Positions 11,614 to 23,440 of a stretch of 64,000 nucleotides of DNA are shown here, piece after piece (within the stretch, counting starts at the first letter, position 1; every line of letters begins with the position of its first letter). The stretch is taken from contig CM042012.1 of NCBI GenBank assembly GCA_023525715.1, forward strand, positions 41,335,528 to 41,399,527, in the 5' to 3' direction. Source of the stretch: Cichorium intybus. Its lineage: Eukaryota > Streptophyta > Magnoliopsida > Asterales > Asteraceae. Both the position numbers and the translations under genes were made by a program. The notes below the pieces were generated by a model, which saw nothing but the letters and a program-made list of their open reading frames with translations, was not told the origin of the DNA and did no database searches.

Positions 11614-13044
11614 TCACCTCGATCTCATGCAAGATCTGAACAAAGAAATTGCTTCTACACTCAGAAAAATCCAGGAGTTAAATCTCAAAAGCTTCAAACG
11701 AGTCTCTTTACGTTTAAACATCATTTTAAAACACATGGGATTTCGTTAAAAACTTGTTTCAGAGTTTAAATGGCAGAAAACATCGTTTCGTCCACTTTAG
11801 ATAAAACATTTTAGTTTATAAAGTAGAGAGGTTGTTACAATTCAAATACCACATCACAGTTTAAATGAAACCACACAAATCGTGGCCTTCTAAACATCCA
11901 GCTCTTCTAAAGTGATCTAAACTCCTCAACCTGAGTACACATCAAAATAAGTTAGGCAATTAAAATGCCTAGTGAGTTCACCTGAGGTTGACCCATTCAA
12001 AGCGGGCAGTGAACTACCACACTCGGGACAAACCTCCAAAAATAGTTTTGACACACTCAAAGGTTGTTTAAAACATCATAAAGAGTTACTCAAAATAGAT
12101 AGTTATGATATGCAAATGCAATGCATGATGCAACTATCCCAAACCTATGTCCATCTCATAAAAGTCCAACTCGCCTCAATGGCACCTACCTAAGTCACAA
12201 ATGACATGCACAAAGCATATCACTCGATCCCCGTATAGGCAAAACTAGGACTAGTGGATATCACACTAGCCCCATGAGGGTTAGCAACTCCCTCATGCAG
12301 TTTCCTATTGTCGAAAACAATCCCAAGACATCATTGAGGGTGGCTATCCAGCCCAAAAGGCCCTCTACATGGGTATAACATCAGAAAGGTGGCTATCACA
12401 GCCAAACATCATTAACGTCATCATACGGTTCACTCGGTCAATCCCATCCTATATGCAATGCAATGCACAAATAGGATGCTCAAAACATCTTTCAAAACAT
12501 CATCATAATCTTTATTTGAAAACATCTTTAGAAACTCATTTTCATGCAATGCACAAGTAGTAATCATATAACATATTGCACATAATAACGTGCATGAAAA
12601 GTAATTGATAACACACATAAAAGGTAATGGGAAGGATGTGTACTCCCGGTAAACTCACCCAGGGTAAACTGACGAGTCAACACTAACTCCACACAAGGTT
12701 TGATGCATTTGGAGGTGCACCTAGACATCATCCCATCCATCAAATCATCTTAGTTGAGTGCTAGCTCATGTCCTTAGTCTCACCTCCAAGTCATAACAAT
12801 ATACCTCTTTCCTACAAGACAAGAATGGAAGGTATCATACTCGATTCATCTAAAAGTCGCACTATAATTATTTCTTTAGAACTAAGAAGGAACAATAATC
12901 CATCATCCAAAATGAAGTTCTTAGCTCCCTAATATAAGGAAAATCTTAGTTAAAACATCCGCAAAGTTTGGCATTAAAACGAGAACCCAAGGCCCAAACC
13001 ATAAAGCTCAAAACCCAAAAAGTGCCACATCTGGACAGAAACTT

Positions 13045-13124
13045 ACACGGGTCGTGTTTTGGAAACACGGGTCGTGTAAATCCCTTTTGACAGCATAGGT
13101 CGTGTTCTGTAACACGGGTCGTGT
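13045..13124. promoter_or_regulatory. Two pairs of ACACGGGTCGTGT palindromic motif
   Basis: Copies start at 13045, 13065, 13093 (degenerate at its 5' end) and 13112, giving within-pair spacings of 20 and 19 bp. The motif is the reverse complement of the ACACGACCCGTGT repeated in the chromovirus LTRs at 29.8 and 36.2 kb. Its role is unknown. Confidence 0.6.
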
Positions 13125-13196
13125 ACAGCTCGCTGTAGCTCCGTTTTTGGTCATTTTCGCTCCCTTTTGACCCAAATCAAGTCCCAATTCAACCCA

Positions 13197-13395
<199 letters not shown>

Positions 13396-14066
13396 ACACA
13401 TCTAAGAACTCATTTCTAAGTGTTCAACCCCCAATCCAAGTGTTCATGACTTAAACCAAAGGAAACCACAATTCAAGTTCTTATCTCTTAACAAGTGGTT
13501 AATAAACTATGTTTCAAGTCAATCATTACACTTAACACCATCAAGTCCCAAATAAGTTCTTAACCAAGGTCATCCCTTAAGGGAGTCATTCCCACATAAC
13601 TCTAAAGAAGATAGCCTCATGGAATTCCCAATTCCAATCATTGGTCCAAATGGTAAAAACCCATGGAATACCCAATTCCAATCCATCAATTGATGATTAC
13701 AAGTGGAGATTCCTTCCTTCATTCCATGGAATCATTAGGGAATGATCCTTACTCCACTTATACTTCCAATTTGATGGAATATTTCATTCATCCATTAAAC
13801 CCAAAAGATCCATTCATCAAACTCATGAATAAAACCCATTTCAACACCCAATTCTCATATTCTAGTGATTCATGGTTTAAGATTACCCATCAAGGGTTGG
13901 AATCCTTAGGGAATCATAAATGAATCCCCTTATCCAAAACCACCATATTCATCCACCAATTTCTAGATTCCCTAATAAATTATCAAATCCCCAAATTCTT
14001 GGGTTCATATGGATCAATACACTATTTCAAGAGATTACAAGCTATCCATGGATTGGATAGGGATCA

Positions 14067-15036
14067 TGACAACGCCTAGTAATATCAAGTATTTTAGTCG
14101 TTGTTGAGCCCAATTCTTGGTGATTTTACATCATATATGTTGTGGTATTCTAATTTTTGTATCAGTTCTTGTTTGGAAAGAAAAACTACAAACAAGGGTT
14201 AAATACGTACAAAACGAAAGAAGTTTGGAGATAAGAACAAAAACAGTCGCCTGAATACGCGCGCTGTGGGGAAGCATGAAGGCGCGTCGCGCTGAGTCAA
14301 TGATAAGACAGTGAGAAGAATTCAAATGACGAAAAAACGGGGATAACCCTACACGTGCGCCGCGGATATGAGATACACGCGACGCGGCCACTTAATTTCC
14401 ACAACTATAAATAGAGGCCATTAGGTCGAAATCAGAAGGCAAGGAACGACCCATAAGGTGGATCTGAAACTTCTTTGACTCCAAGTTTCGGTTTTCAGTC
14501 GCCATTCGTGGTATTTTATGTTTCTTCACTTAGTTTTCATATTAGTTAGTTGTTTTAGTAGTTTAGCTTGGTGTTATTGGGTGTGACAACTATTGGCATT
14601 AGGTTAAAGTTTCTGTTTTTCGTTGGTTACTGTTTTGAATACTTTGGATCTGAGTTTTATGCAATCAATCATTCGGTTATATGTTTATTGGTGTTTTTAG
14701 TATTTTTGATGTTTGGATGTTCTATGCTTTTGGTTTGATCTTGGTTGTTTCTGTTTCTGAATTATATTCCTGATTTCTGTAAGCAATCTAGGTTAGGTTT
14801 TGGTTTTAGTTTCATTTAAGTTTATGCTTGGAATTGGATTTTTTTTGGATTTTGAGTTTTTGGATTGTTTTTGGTAAAATAGAGACTAGTCCCTCTGGTT
14901 GTAGCGTGACACTGCAACTGGTAATCTGTCACCTATCTTGACCACGAAACTCTTGTGGATCGACCCTGACTACCACTATACTAAGTGAGAGTGAGGTTTT
15001 ATTATTTTTGACCGCATGACGACCGATGCGATGTCA
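14067..15036 (+). repeat. Athila-like 5' LTR, 970 bp
   Basis: It starts TGACAACGCCTAGTAATATC and ends GCGATGTCA, five bases before the primer site. It shares both ends with the solo LTR at 15743-16536. The U3 part contains paired GC-rich motifs (about 14256, 14281, 14353, 14377) just upstream of TATAAATA at 14406-14413. Confidence 0.85.
14406..14413 (+). promoter_or_regulatory. TATA box of Athila-like LTR
   Basis: TATAAATA followed by GAGG, about 340 bp into the LTR and roughly 20 bp after the last GC-rich motif (ACGCGACGCGG, 14377-14387). Position and context are right for an LTR core promoter. Confidence 0.65.
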
Positions 15037-15041
15037 AATTT

Positions 15042-15059
15042 TGGCGCCGTTGCCGGGGA
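15042..15059 (+). promoter_or_regulatory. Primer-binding site, tRNA-Asp type
   Basis: TGGCGCCGTTGCCGGGGA lies five bases after the LTR end. This is the primer site typical of Athila and related Gypsy elements, complementary to the 3' end of tRNA-Asp. Confidence 0.88.
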
Positions 15060-15279
15060 GTTGTGAGATTAAGAGTAGGTGATTTGTAGGGAGTTTAGTT
15101 TCTGATTTTTAGTTTTATTTTTGAGATTTGAATTTGGTTAGTCTTTTGTTTTGGTTTTGACGGGCGTGTTGCACTAGTGCATGCGTACCCATCGGGGTGG
15201 GCAGTTATCACCCTTGCTTTTTGACTCGAAAATCGAACGGACCGCACGCAAGAATCGTGCACGTAGGCTCTTAGATTAG

Positions 15280-15742
15280 ATGAGTCCTAGTAGTGTTAGT
15301 ATAGAGGATGTTACCAATGAGCCTATAGGCGAGGTAACAGGAGGGGGAGTTCCATTCATACCCCCAGTGTCAGAATTTCATTTTGGTAGCACGAGTACTA
15401 CTGGTGGTGCGGTTTCAGCCCCCGCATCGATACCAGCATGCACTCGGCCTTCAGTTCCACCATTTCAACAACAAACCACCAACCCTATTTCAGCTGCTAT
15501 AACTTGGGGAGCGCCGATCCGAGATGGCAACCCACCGCCTAGACAGCAAACCACCATTTCTCAACCACAACAATCTCAACCATTACAACCACCATACCAA
15601 CCAACCATCTTTAAACCAGAAGCCGCTTTCCAAACCTTACCACAACCTACCCAATATGTGCAACCACAACAACCTCCACCACAACAATATCAGTACCGGG
15701 AGGTCGAGCATGGATACGACGAGGAGGATGAAGGCTGGATTT
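15280..15742 (+). pseudogene. Athila-like gag, Pro/Gln-rich N-terminal part
   Basis: It begins with ATG 220 bp after the primer site and encodes a Pro/Gln-rich low-complexity chain ending in 'DEEDEGW'. The frame then runs into the LTR inserted at 15743. On the far side gag-like reading resumes (about 16555-16760, Q- and N-rich) but in another frame and with stops, so this protein is no longer made. Confidence 0.6.
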
Positions 15743-16536
15743 TGATAACGCCTAGTAATATCAAGTATTTTAGGCGTTATTTAGCCGTGTTTTAGTTAAT
15801 TTATCTTTATTAATTGGCTAATATCACTTACTTTTGTGTCATAGTGCTTGGAAATGTTTTTAGTGTAAATGCAGGGGTTTTAGTGCAATTCTGGAGAAGT
15901 TACGGAGCATCCCGGGATGCGAAGGAGGGATCCGGAAGGCTGATTTCATGATTTTTCTCAGTTACATCAATAGTTTGGTTAGTAATTTTATTTTTCTATT
16001 GTTTTATCAACTCAGTATCGAGGTATTCCACAATTGGGATTTCCATCGATTACTCGATGTTTGTTTGGATTCATAATTTCTGATTTCAGTAGCATTAGTC
16101 AGTAGTTAGATCTGATATTTGATTGTGTGGCTTTGATTTGAGTTTGGTTTTGATTTATATGAAAGCAATCATTCGGTTTGATGTTATTTTGCATTATTGA
16201 TGTTTGGATGTGTTTGATTGTACTGGATTGTTTGTTTGTTTCTGGATTTTGAACCTAGTTTCTGATTTCAGTAAGGAACTTTAGTCTAGGATTTGATTTG
16301 GGTTAGTTTAGTTCATTCTTGAGTTAGGTTTTGGTATTTGTCTTGGAATTGTGTTTTTAGTTGGTTTTTGGAAAAGCAGAAACAATACCGCTGACTGTAG
16401 AGTGACACTACAGTTGGTATACTATCGTCTTATCCTAACCACCAAAATCATGCGGATCGACCCTGATTTCCACTGTGCTAAGTGAGAGTGAGGTTATTTT
16501 ACTATTTTTTACCGCATGACGACCGCTGCGATGTCA
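15743..16536 (+). repeat. Athila-like solo LTR (794 bp) inserted in gag of the same family
   Basis: It begins TGATAACGCCTAGTAATATC and ends GCGATGTCA, like the LTR at 14067-15036, but is shorter and lacks most of the GC-rich motif region. Flanks are GATTT and GATTC, an imperfect 5-bp target duplication. No primer site follows it, as expected of a solo LTR left by recombination between the two LTRs of a full element. Confidence 0.8.
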
Positions 16537-16807
16537 GATTCCTCCACAGCAGCAGCTAAATGAAATCAAGGTCGTGGACTTCAACGAAGTGTACAACAAC
16601 AACATCAGCAACCACAAGGTCAACAAGGGTACAACAATAATCATCATTATGACGGTAACTTTGTTCAACCTTTATACTTTGCACAACCGAGAGGGCAATC
16701 GGTTGCATCGCACTTCCAATCGCGGGAGTATGACGATTTCATAGCCCATTTATATTCGTGATAATGTAGATACTCAGGCAGAAATTAGGCTACAGCTTTT
16801 AGGAATA

Positions 16808-17380
16808 TTGCCTGAATTTAGGGGTTATAAACAGGATGATCCATATAATCATTTGTATAAGTTCATAGCTATAGCAAATGCCAATACCCCTAGGAACACA
16901 AATAAGAACATCTTTAGGTTAAGACTGTTCCCATTCACATTAAAAGACAAAGCGAAGTACAGGTTTACATCTCTTCAGTCTAATAGTATCACCACATGGG
17001 AGCAGCTGAAGGCTAAGTTTCTACAAGAGTTCTACCCGGCGAGTAAAACTACAGAGATTAGGCGGGTCATCCAAGATTTTCAGCAGAAGCCTGGTGAGGC
17101 ATTTCACGAGGCTTGGGATCGTTTGAAGGAATTGATGCGCTCTTGCCCTCACCACGACATTTCGAGGTGGCAGTTAGTAAGGTTATTTTTTGAAGGGGTG
17201 AATGAAACGAAACAAGTGATGATCAATGCATCATCTAGTGGTACTATCATGATGCAAGATCCCGATGAGGCTTGGCAATTTCTGGAACAGCTTAGTAACG
17301 GATCAAAAGAGAATTTTTCCACTAGGAAGCCGGTAAGCACAGCTGCTGCGGTAGGGGCAGACGCAGAATGCAAAAAGTAA
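16808..17380 (+). pseudogene. Athila-like gag core (Retrotrans_gag domain)
   Basis: This is the gag capsid domain of the Gypsy/Athila type: 'EFRGYKQDDPYNHLYKF', 'RLRLFPFTLKDKAKYRF', 'WEQLKAKFLQEFYPASK' and 'EAFHEAWDRLKELMRSCPHH' occur in the order usual for this family. A TAA at 17378-17380 and a TAG at 17462 break the frame, which otherwise continues into an N/Q-rich stretch. The domain would assemble the particle; here it is a remnant. Confidence 0.8.
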
Positions 17381-17676
17381 GTCAAGAAAGAGATTAGCGA
17401 GTTGAACAAGAAGTTTGATAGATTAATGTCTACTTTACAGAACGGGCCCCAGAATCAACAATAGGGAGGCCAGCAAGGACATAGAACCCAGGAGGCGAAT
17501 CAGGTTTTCGGTCAAGGTCAAGGGCAATACAATAATGGACGACCTTATAGACCATACAACCAGGGTTGTCAGAATTTCAACAATCAAAGGCAGAATAACT
17601 ATCAAGGGCAGCCATCCAATCATCCCAGGCTATTCCAACCCGCAAATAACAGCAATTCAAGTGGGAGCAGTATGAA

Positions 17677-18672
17677 ATGTTCAACACCACTCAGCAACAA
17701 TCTCAGGCTAATGCCAAGGCCATCGCCAACATAGAGAGGCAGATCGCTCAAATGGCTGAGGATCAAAGAAATAGGGATAATGGAAAGTTTCCTAGTACTA
17801 CGGAAATCAACCCAAACCATACTCAACTGGCAGGAAAGGAGCACGTGAATGTCGTCGAGGCCGAATGGAGGAAGGTGACTGTAGAAGACTTACTAGGATA
17901 TGAAGATGAAGCTGAGGTTGAAGGGAAAAGTAAAGATGGAGAAGAAGTTAAGGTTGAAAAAGAAAAAGATAAGGATGAGGAAGGGATCCAATTTGAGAAG
18001 GAAACTCAAATTAAGGAGGACAAGGAGGTCCAAGAGGAAGAGCAGCCAAGGGTGGCTGGCATTAAACAAAGGAAGAAGGACAAGAAAGCAAAAAAGAAGC
18101 AGGAGGAGCCTAATAAGCCAACTGAGCCATCAATAAATCAACCTTTGTGGGATGAGTTGAAGAATGCTCCTGAAGATACAATAATTCTTCAGGAGATGTG
18201 TGAGAAAAATGGAAAGAGCAAGACTCCCACACCTGATACGGTGAGTTTGACAATTAAAGCTAGTGAGGCATTGTTGGGGACACTGCCCAAGAAGGAGAGA
18301 GATCCTGGATCACCGTTGATTACTGTCACGGTGGGAGATGTGGTTATTAAGAACACTTTGCTGGATTTCGGGGCAAGTGTTAACGTATTACCAGGATATT
18401 TTTACGACAAATACAAGAATGAAGAGTTGGAGCCAGCAAAGACAGTATTACAGCTGGCCGATCAGTCAACCAAGGTCTCACGGGGCAAGTTAACGAATGT
18501 GATAGTGAAAGTTAGTGATTTCTTCTACCCCGTGGACCTCTTAGTCATGGAATATGAGAGTTTGGAGGACGCGCCCGCGCTGATCCTGGGACGTCCATTT
18601 TTTGCTACGACTGGTGCTATTATCGATTGCAAGACGGGAGATTTGGATATCTCCTTTGGGACGAGGAAATGA
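17677..18672 (+). pseudogene. Athila-like gag tail and aspartic protease
   Basis: A highly charged Lys/Glu-rich linker (about residues 70-170) is followed by a retroviral-type aspartic protease: 'LLDFGASVNVLP' at about 18361-18396 and 'ALILGRPFFATTGAIID' near 18576-18626. Athila proteases usually have D-x-G-A-S at this place, as here. The frame stops at 18672 and no reverse transcriptase follows. The first ATG is probably not a true start; the frame is an internal piece of gag-pol. Confidence 0.75.
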
Positions 18673-19077
18673 AGGTTAAATATGTTTGGGAGTCCCATAT
18701 CTCTACCACAAGGGCATGATGATAAGTATTGGAGCAACAATCCGCTGATGGCACCAAGAACCAAAGATAAAGGAAAGATATGGACACGAGTAGGAGATGG
18801 TGGAAAAGAAGAAATTTTGAGGGAAACAAAGGAACATCCGCTATCAACCATTGACAAGGTGCAGCTGCTTGACATGTTTCATAAGGTTGACTAAAACCAT
18901 CGGTTTATTAATTTTTTAAAATTTAAATCTTAACCGAAAAAACTAATTAATTTAATAGTTTTTTGATTCACTTATTTTCCCGGTTTTTCTATGTTGTTAA
19001 CCTTTACCCGTATGGTACTAAAGAAATGTGTTTATATGTGACATTTGGTCCTTGAGAGATATTGACTCAATAGTAGC

Positions 19078-19320
19078 TACTATGAGGATCTGGAATCACA
19101 ATCACAAATAAAGAAATTATGCCAGTCGTTCCCTCGGGAGGAGGTCCTCGAAGGGCACTCTGACAGTCAAGTTAGTTTACTTGATGAAGAAGACAGTGCT
19201 TGGGAGTATGAGGAAGCGATCTCTTTATCTAAGGTGCATCTAACCTTTTATAATAGTTTTGGTGCAGGTCTCTCTTTTAGGGGAAATGAGTGTCAGCCTG
19301 GAATAGGACAATTACACTAA
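19078..19320 (+). pseudogene. Unknown exon-like open frame, conserved in both duplicate copies
   Basis: There are 80 open codons without an ATG, preceded by an AG. The frame encodes an acidic chain ('YEDLESQSQIKKLCQSF', 'DEEDSAWEYEEAISL'). The equivalent in copy B (about 27958-28200) keeps the frame except for one TAA. I do not recognise a family. It may be an exon of a captured or decayed gene. Confidence 0.35.
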
Positions 19321-20230
19321 TTAGAAGATCGCCTTCACTTCCTCAGCCTCTTTTATGATCTATTCTTTTAGGTGAAAGAAATCTGTCTTCTTGATATCCG
19401 TCATTCTCTTATCTATCTCCACTGAAAGCAATAAGTGCAAACCATCCCATGAACTGGCTCATTTATAACCTTGAAAAACATCACCTTGTTGGCATCTAAA
19501 TATAATATCCCATGGACTAGCTCGATTATCAACTTGAAGGAAACTAAATGCACTCCAACTCCAGAGTCTGTTATTTATCTCTTTTGATCCCAATAATAGA
19601 AGGTAACTATTAACCACAGCGGTTGTTGAACATATGGTTCTTCTTCCCTTAAGTGCTGCTGATGAAGCTAATGGTTATGTTGGCTCAACAGGTACCAAAC
19701 CCTACTTTTGAACTTTTCAATCAAGGATGCCAAGGCAATCCTTAATTCTTGAGCATAATTTTCCTTATGCTCATGTGTGACTATCATCATTAAACCACTT
19801 TGTGGATCCTTATTGAACAAGATTGGTCACCAAAGTGTCTTTAATGTTAGAATCTTGAACATTCTTCCTGGTGATGATGGTGTACAAGATCTTCAACGTC
19901 TTTGACTTAGTACAACTTATCCTTATAATCTCCTCTGGTTTAAATCTTCTAGTAGTCACTCCTTCAAATTTTATCAAATTAAAAACTCTATTTAGTTCTT
20001 CCAACTTGTTTTGTGAGGCCTTGTTCAACTCCTCAAATCTCCTTCTTATATTCAAGGATTTCTCTGTATATCTCTAAATGGCCCTTTTCTCCTTGAAAGC
20101 ATGTTGAACATCGCCATATTCTTCTTCTAGGACCTTCAAAGCAGTCTCTTCACCTTTCTTGGCAATTTTCTGTCTTAATAGCACCTAATTATGCTCTTTA
20201 GCTATTTTCTTTGCCTCTTTAAATACTCTA
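19320..20230 (-). pseudogene. Unknown coiled-coil protein remnant, copy A
   Basis: On the minus strand a Lys/Glu-rich helical segment ('RRFEELNKASQNKLEELN') is followed by 'TRRFKPEEIIRISCTKSKT'. Further on, toward lower coordinates, comes a stretch containing 'VVNSYLLLLGSKEINNRL' and 'DNRASPWD'. The same pieces occur in copy B at 36547-36920 and 28260-28720, where the coiled-coil part is open for about 120 residues. Stops and frameshifts break both copies. The family is not recognised. Confidence 0.4.
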
Positions 20231-20240
20231 CACTTCAATA

Positions 20241-21235
20241 TTGATTTTGTCAATTTCATTATGCCATCATCATATTATAGTTCGTCCGAAAACAAGAAGT
20301 TGTACTATACGGAGAAATTGTGTAGTTAGCCTCAATCATCTCATAGAAGACTACTTTGTTGATGGTGTCGTGTATGCTGCAATCTATCGTCGACAGTCTC
20401 GGATGTGGAAAGAATTATTCCTATGTATAACTAATGATGTGAAAACTAGGTTTTCATGTTTTCAATAGCAACTGGATGTAAGAAGTAGGAAAGGTTTTTC
20501 TACAATACAAAAATGCAGAATCGCAATTCGTCAATTAGAATTTGGCTTGGTCGCTGACTCAAGGGAGGAGTATTTAAGGATGTCTGAGCGAACTACAATA
20601 GAAAGTATGTATACGTTTGTTAAATATATGGTTTTAGTTTATAACACATGATATTTACGTGAACATACATTTAGTGCCATCCACCGGTTGTATATGGTTT
20701 ATAAAAACAGGCATGGGTTTCCAGGAATTCTTGGTAACATCGACTGTATGCATTGGCCGTGGGCAATATGCCCTAGTGCATGACAATACTAAGTTATGCA
20801 AAGTGATCTTAAAGAGTCTTCGACAATTCTAGAAGCATTGGCTTCCAATGATATTTTGATTTGGCATGTTGGTGTCATGGGTTCCAACAATGATATCAAT
20901 GATCTTGACAAGTCACGAATATTCAACGACATCTGTCTTGGAAAAGCGTGTGACGTTAACTGATTACACAAGCAAGGGGCACTATATTATAGATGAGATA
21001 TATCTGAAGTATTTTCTATTTTTAAATTATGGACATGTCCAGATGACGAAAATAGATTAAAGATTAAGAAAACTTAATAAGGAGCTACGAATAATGTGGA
21101 ACGAACATTTGGTTTCATTAAGAGACATTAGCAAATACTCAAAAACCCGACATGTTCCATGGACCTCAAAAGAATACAAAGTTTAATGTATCCAAGCATC
21201 ATGTGACAAAACTTAAGTTTTGAAGATAAAACAAA
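20241..21235 (+). pseudogene. PIF/Harbinger-type transposase (HARBI1-like nuclease) pseudogene, copy A
   Basis: Despite stops and shifts the fragments follow the plant Harbinger transposase in order: 'HLIEDYFVDGVVYAAIYRRQSRM', 'CRIAIRQLEFGLVADSREEYLRM', 'GFPGILGNIDCMHWPW', 'GSNNDINDLDKSRIFNDI', 'NNVERTFGFIKRH' and 'SIM*QNLSFEDK' (* marks a stop). The acidic residues in NIDC and GSNND and the E in NVER correspond to the DDE catalytic triad of this nuclease family. The first part reads through a single TAG at 20466. Terminal repeats of the element were not delimited. Copy B carries the same pseudogene with more damage. Confidence 0.8.
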
Positions 21236-22329
21236 AGTAATCTAATGTGATATCACGCTAATTATACATATTTTATAAACGATATCGATATATTTAAAGC
21301 TATAAATGATACAATTTAGGACAAAAGGTGCACATAATACTTGGTATTTGCATTTTACAGGAAAAGCGTATTGCTAGTAAAAAAAGGAACTGAATCTGGA
21401 CTAGAATCGGAAATTGAAGAAAATACTGTTGACTGAATAACATGCCGCACACATTGAAGAGTTAGTGATGAGATGCTTTCACAATCGTGACACCATTACA
21501 TATGATAACGCCGCAACCAAGGATAACGATTGTGCTTATTAGAGCAAGAGTCCAGCTAATGACTCACGGAAAGTAGCGCTACCGATAGGCAACTCGAATT
21601 TTAATTGAATTTTTTAAGACAATTTTTATTTCGTTGGATATTTTTTATTTTGGGATTGTTTTTGTTTTCCAAGTACTTATGAACTAATAATCACTTTTCA
21701 GATACTTTTATGGTGTATTTTTCAGTAATTCAAGATTGAGTATGGGGTTAATACCTATTGTGAAGAGAAGCGGGTGAAAAACTTGATTTGCAAAACGGCT
21801 CAACTTACAAGATGTGTCCTACTGCTTATCTCGTTGCATAGGTAGATCCCACCTAAACGGACGGTTCATTTCCTTATCGTGTTGTTATATACTGCAGAAT
21901 ACACCACGACGACTAGGTAAATTAGGTTTAAATTCTAACCCAAATCATTTTCACCATTGCATTGCCAAAAGTCAACCATTAACTAGAATTTCATTAATGA
22001 AAGTAAAGCATCCTTCAAACTATGTTTGAATCCGGAATCCAAGCCTATACTTGTAAATTAGATTGATTGATTATGTACTAAAAGTTTTCTTATTTTTATA
22101 TTTAAGTATAGTTTAACTAGCAATTGGACTAATTAAAATCATGTTCGTACCCCCAAGTGTTCGACAACCTTTATTAACAACGTTATACAACTATACAGCT
22201 ATGCACGATGCCTAGTGTGTGGTTGTCATCAATTAATATGATAGGTTTATAATTTTTTTTGATCCTGTACATTAGTTTTTTGCATTTTCAGAGATTGGTC
22301 ACACGCAAACAAAACAAGAATCATGCCAC

Positions 22330-22563
22330 TATGATAAAAAATTGAATTTTTACCATCCATTCAACAGGTTGGTATTGAAACGCCACAATACATAGCAAAC
22401 ATAATGGAAGTACAAAATCAAGATAGACATTACAATCTTCGTGCTTTTTTGGTGGAACATATTTATAAAACTATTGTACATGTCGTCCTCGATATGGACG
22501 AGGATTTGTATAAAAATTCAAATATCGATTTGGACGAGAATTCCGACAAAGATTCGGTGTGAT
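22330..22563 (+). pseudogene. Possible PIF/Harbinger transposase C-terminal fragment
   Basis: One frame gives 'EVQNQDRHYNLRAFLVEHIY' and an acidic tail up to TGA 22561-22563. The NLR-x-x-L-VEHI pattern resembles the C-terminal end of plant Harbinger transposases. It lies about 1.1 kb beyond the rest of the pseudogene and is missing from copy B. Confidence 0.45.
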
Positions 22564-22869
22564 GTACATGTTTAACTATTCTTACGTTTTATTTTGCTTC
22601 AATTTTAATTATTATTTTTGAATAAATAAAATTGTTTTAGTTTTCATATTACTAATAATTAAATTGTGTTTGAAAGATATTTATTTATAGTAAATTAGAA
22701 AAAATAAGGGACGATTATTTCACACGATTTAGAGAAATAAGAGGAAAGTGAAAAAAATAATACGACGTTTATGTGACAGGTCTAATTTTGAAAGGTAACA
22801 AAGCCATAAGGGGGTGCGGGATGTGCGACCGTAAGGGCCTACGTCGTGAAGAGGTCCGAATTTTCATTT

Positions 22870-23000
22870 TGTCGCGGTTCCATCACTACTCAGTAATCCG
22901 TCATTATTCGTCACTAATCCGTCGCTAATTCATCAATAATCCGTGACTATCTGTCATTTACACATCACTAATCTGTCACTATTCGTCTAATTTGTGTCGC
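22870..23000. repeat. Degenerate tandem repeat of a 10-12 bp unit (GTCACTAATCC-like)
   Basis: Roughly ten imperfect copies of units such as cgtcactaatc, cgtcgctaatt and cgtgactatct run in succession. The corresponding stretch of copy B is where the CACTA transposon inserted (41940-41992 and 49912-49970). Confidence 0.6.
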
Positions 23001-23220
23001 TAATTAGCACAATATTTATGTCTTTAATTCGTCGTTTATAATTTGTAATGATTTATTAAACGTCGAGAATTATCATAATTATATCAATGAGTTTTGTTTA
23101 TATATAAAAAAAGTATATTTAATGGTCCATTTTTTACCTTTCGTACAAAAACTTCAAAATCAACGGACCGGCTCTGCAAAAACCTAGCCAAAACCTCCAT
23201 CACTATGTTACATGTTATCG

Positions 23221-23440
23221 GCATGTGAAGCCTAGCTTAGCTGGGTGGATGCACCGGGTTATATACCCATGTGGTGGGAGGTCTGGAGTTCGACTCCGAC
23301 TAACCCCATGTGGGGGATTTTCCTGGAAGACGAATTAGGTGAGGGGAAAGGCCTTTGCGCCTGGGGTGATTGCCATGCCCTGGGTTGCGGGACTGATTAC
23401 CCGCAGGTGAAACCATATCTATTCGCTGGTTCCAAAAAAA
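23221..23440 (+). mobile_element. tRNA-derived SINE with 16-bp target duplication
   Basis: The body is about 220 bp with pol III promoter boxes: an A box TAGCTGGGTGG near the start and a B box GAGTTCGACTCC about 50 bp later. It ends in a short oligo(A). It is flanked by an exact 16-bp duplication, ATGTTACATGTTATCG, at 23205-23220 and 23441-23456. Copy B has the unoccupied site (around 50226-50240), which confirms insertion after the segmental duplication. It sits about 160 bp beyond the 3' end of DREB1 gene A. An overlapping frame at 23245-23472 is not a gene. Confidence 0.85.

Larger units (their letters stand above)
1..11640 (+). mobile_element. Decayed SIRE-like Copia element, internal gag region, interrupted by a younger Copia
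   Basis: A plus-strand gag region of a Copia-superfamily element fills 3-546 and resumes at 9552. The 9-kb gap is a younger Copia element bounded by a duplicated CAACT. Removing the insertion leaves the gag frame continuous, so the target was open at that point when hit. The gag is long: a UBN2-like domain, a Q/P-rich linker, a CCHC knuckle and a coiled-coil, serine-rich tail. That is the architecture also seen in the SIRE-like element at the right edge of the window. No LTR, integrase or reverse transcriptase of this element is visible; it leaves the window on the left and is lost near 11.64 kb, where a different LTR begins. Confidence 0.75.
14067..18885 (+). mobile_element. Athila-like Gypsy element, 5' part (LTR, PBS, gag, protease), truncated
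   Basis: Order: LTR 14067-15036, primer site for tRNA-Asp, leader, glutamine-rich gag start at 15280, a solo LTR of the same family inserted at 15743-16536, gag core 16808-17380, and gag tail plus protease to 18672. Reverse transcriptase, integrase and the 3' LTR are missing: the sequence passes into the duplicated segment near 18885. Several in-frame stops show it is dead. The Athila assignment rests on the primer site, the gag type and the protease motif with D-F-G-A-S. Confidence 0.8.
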
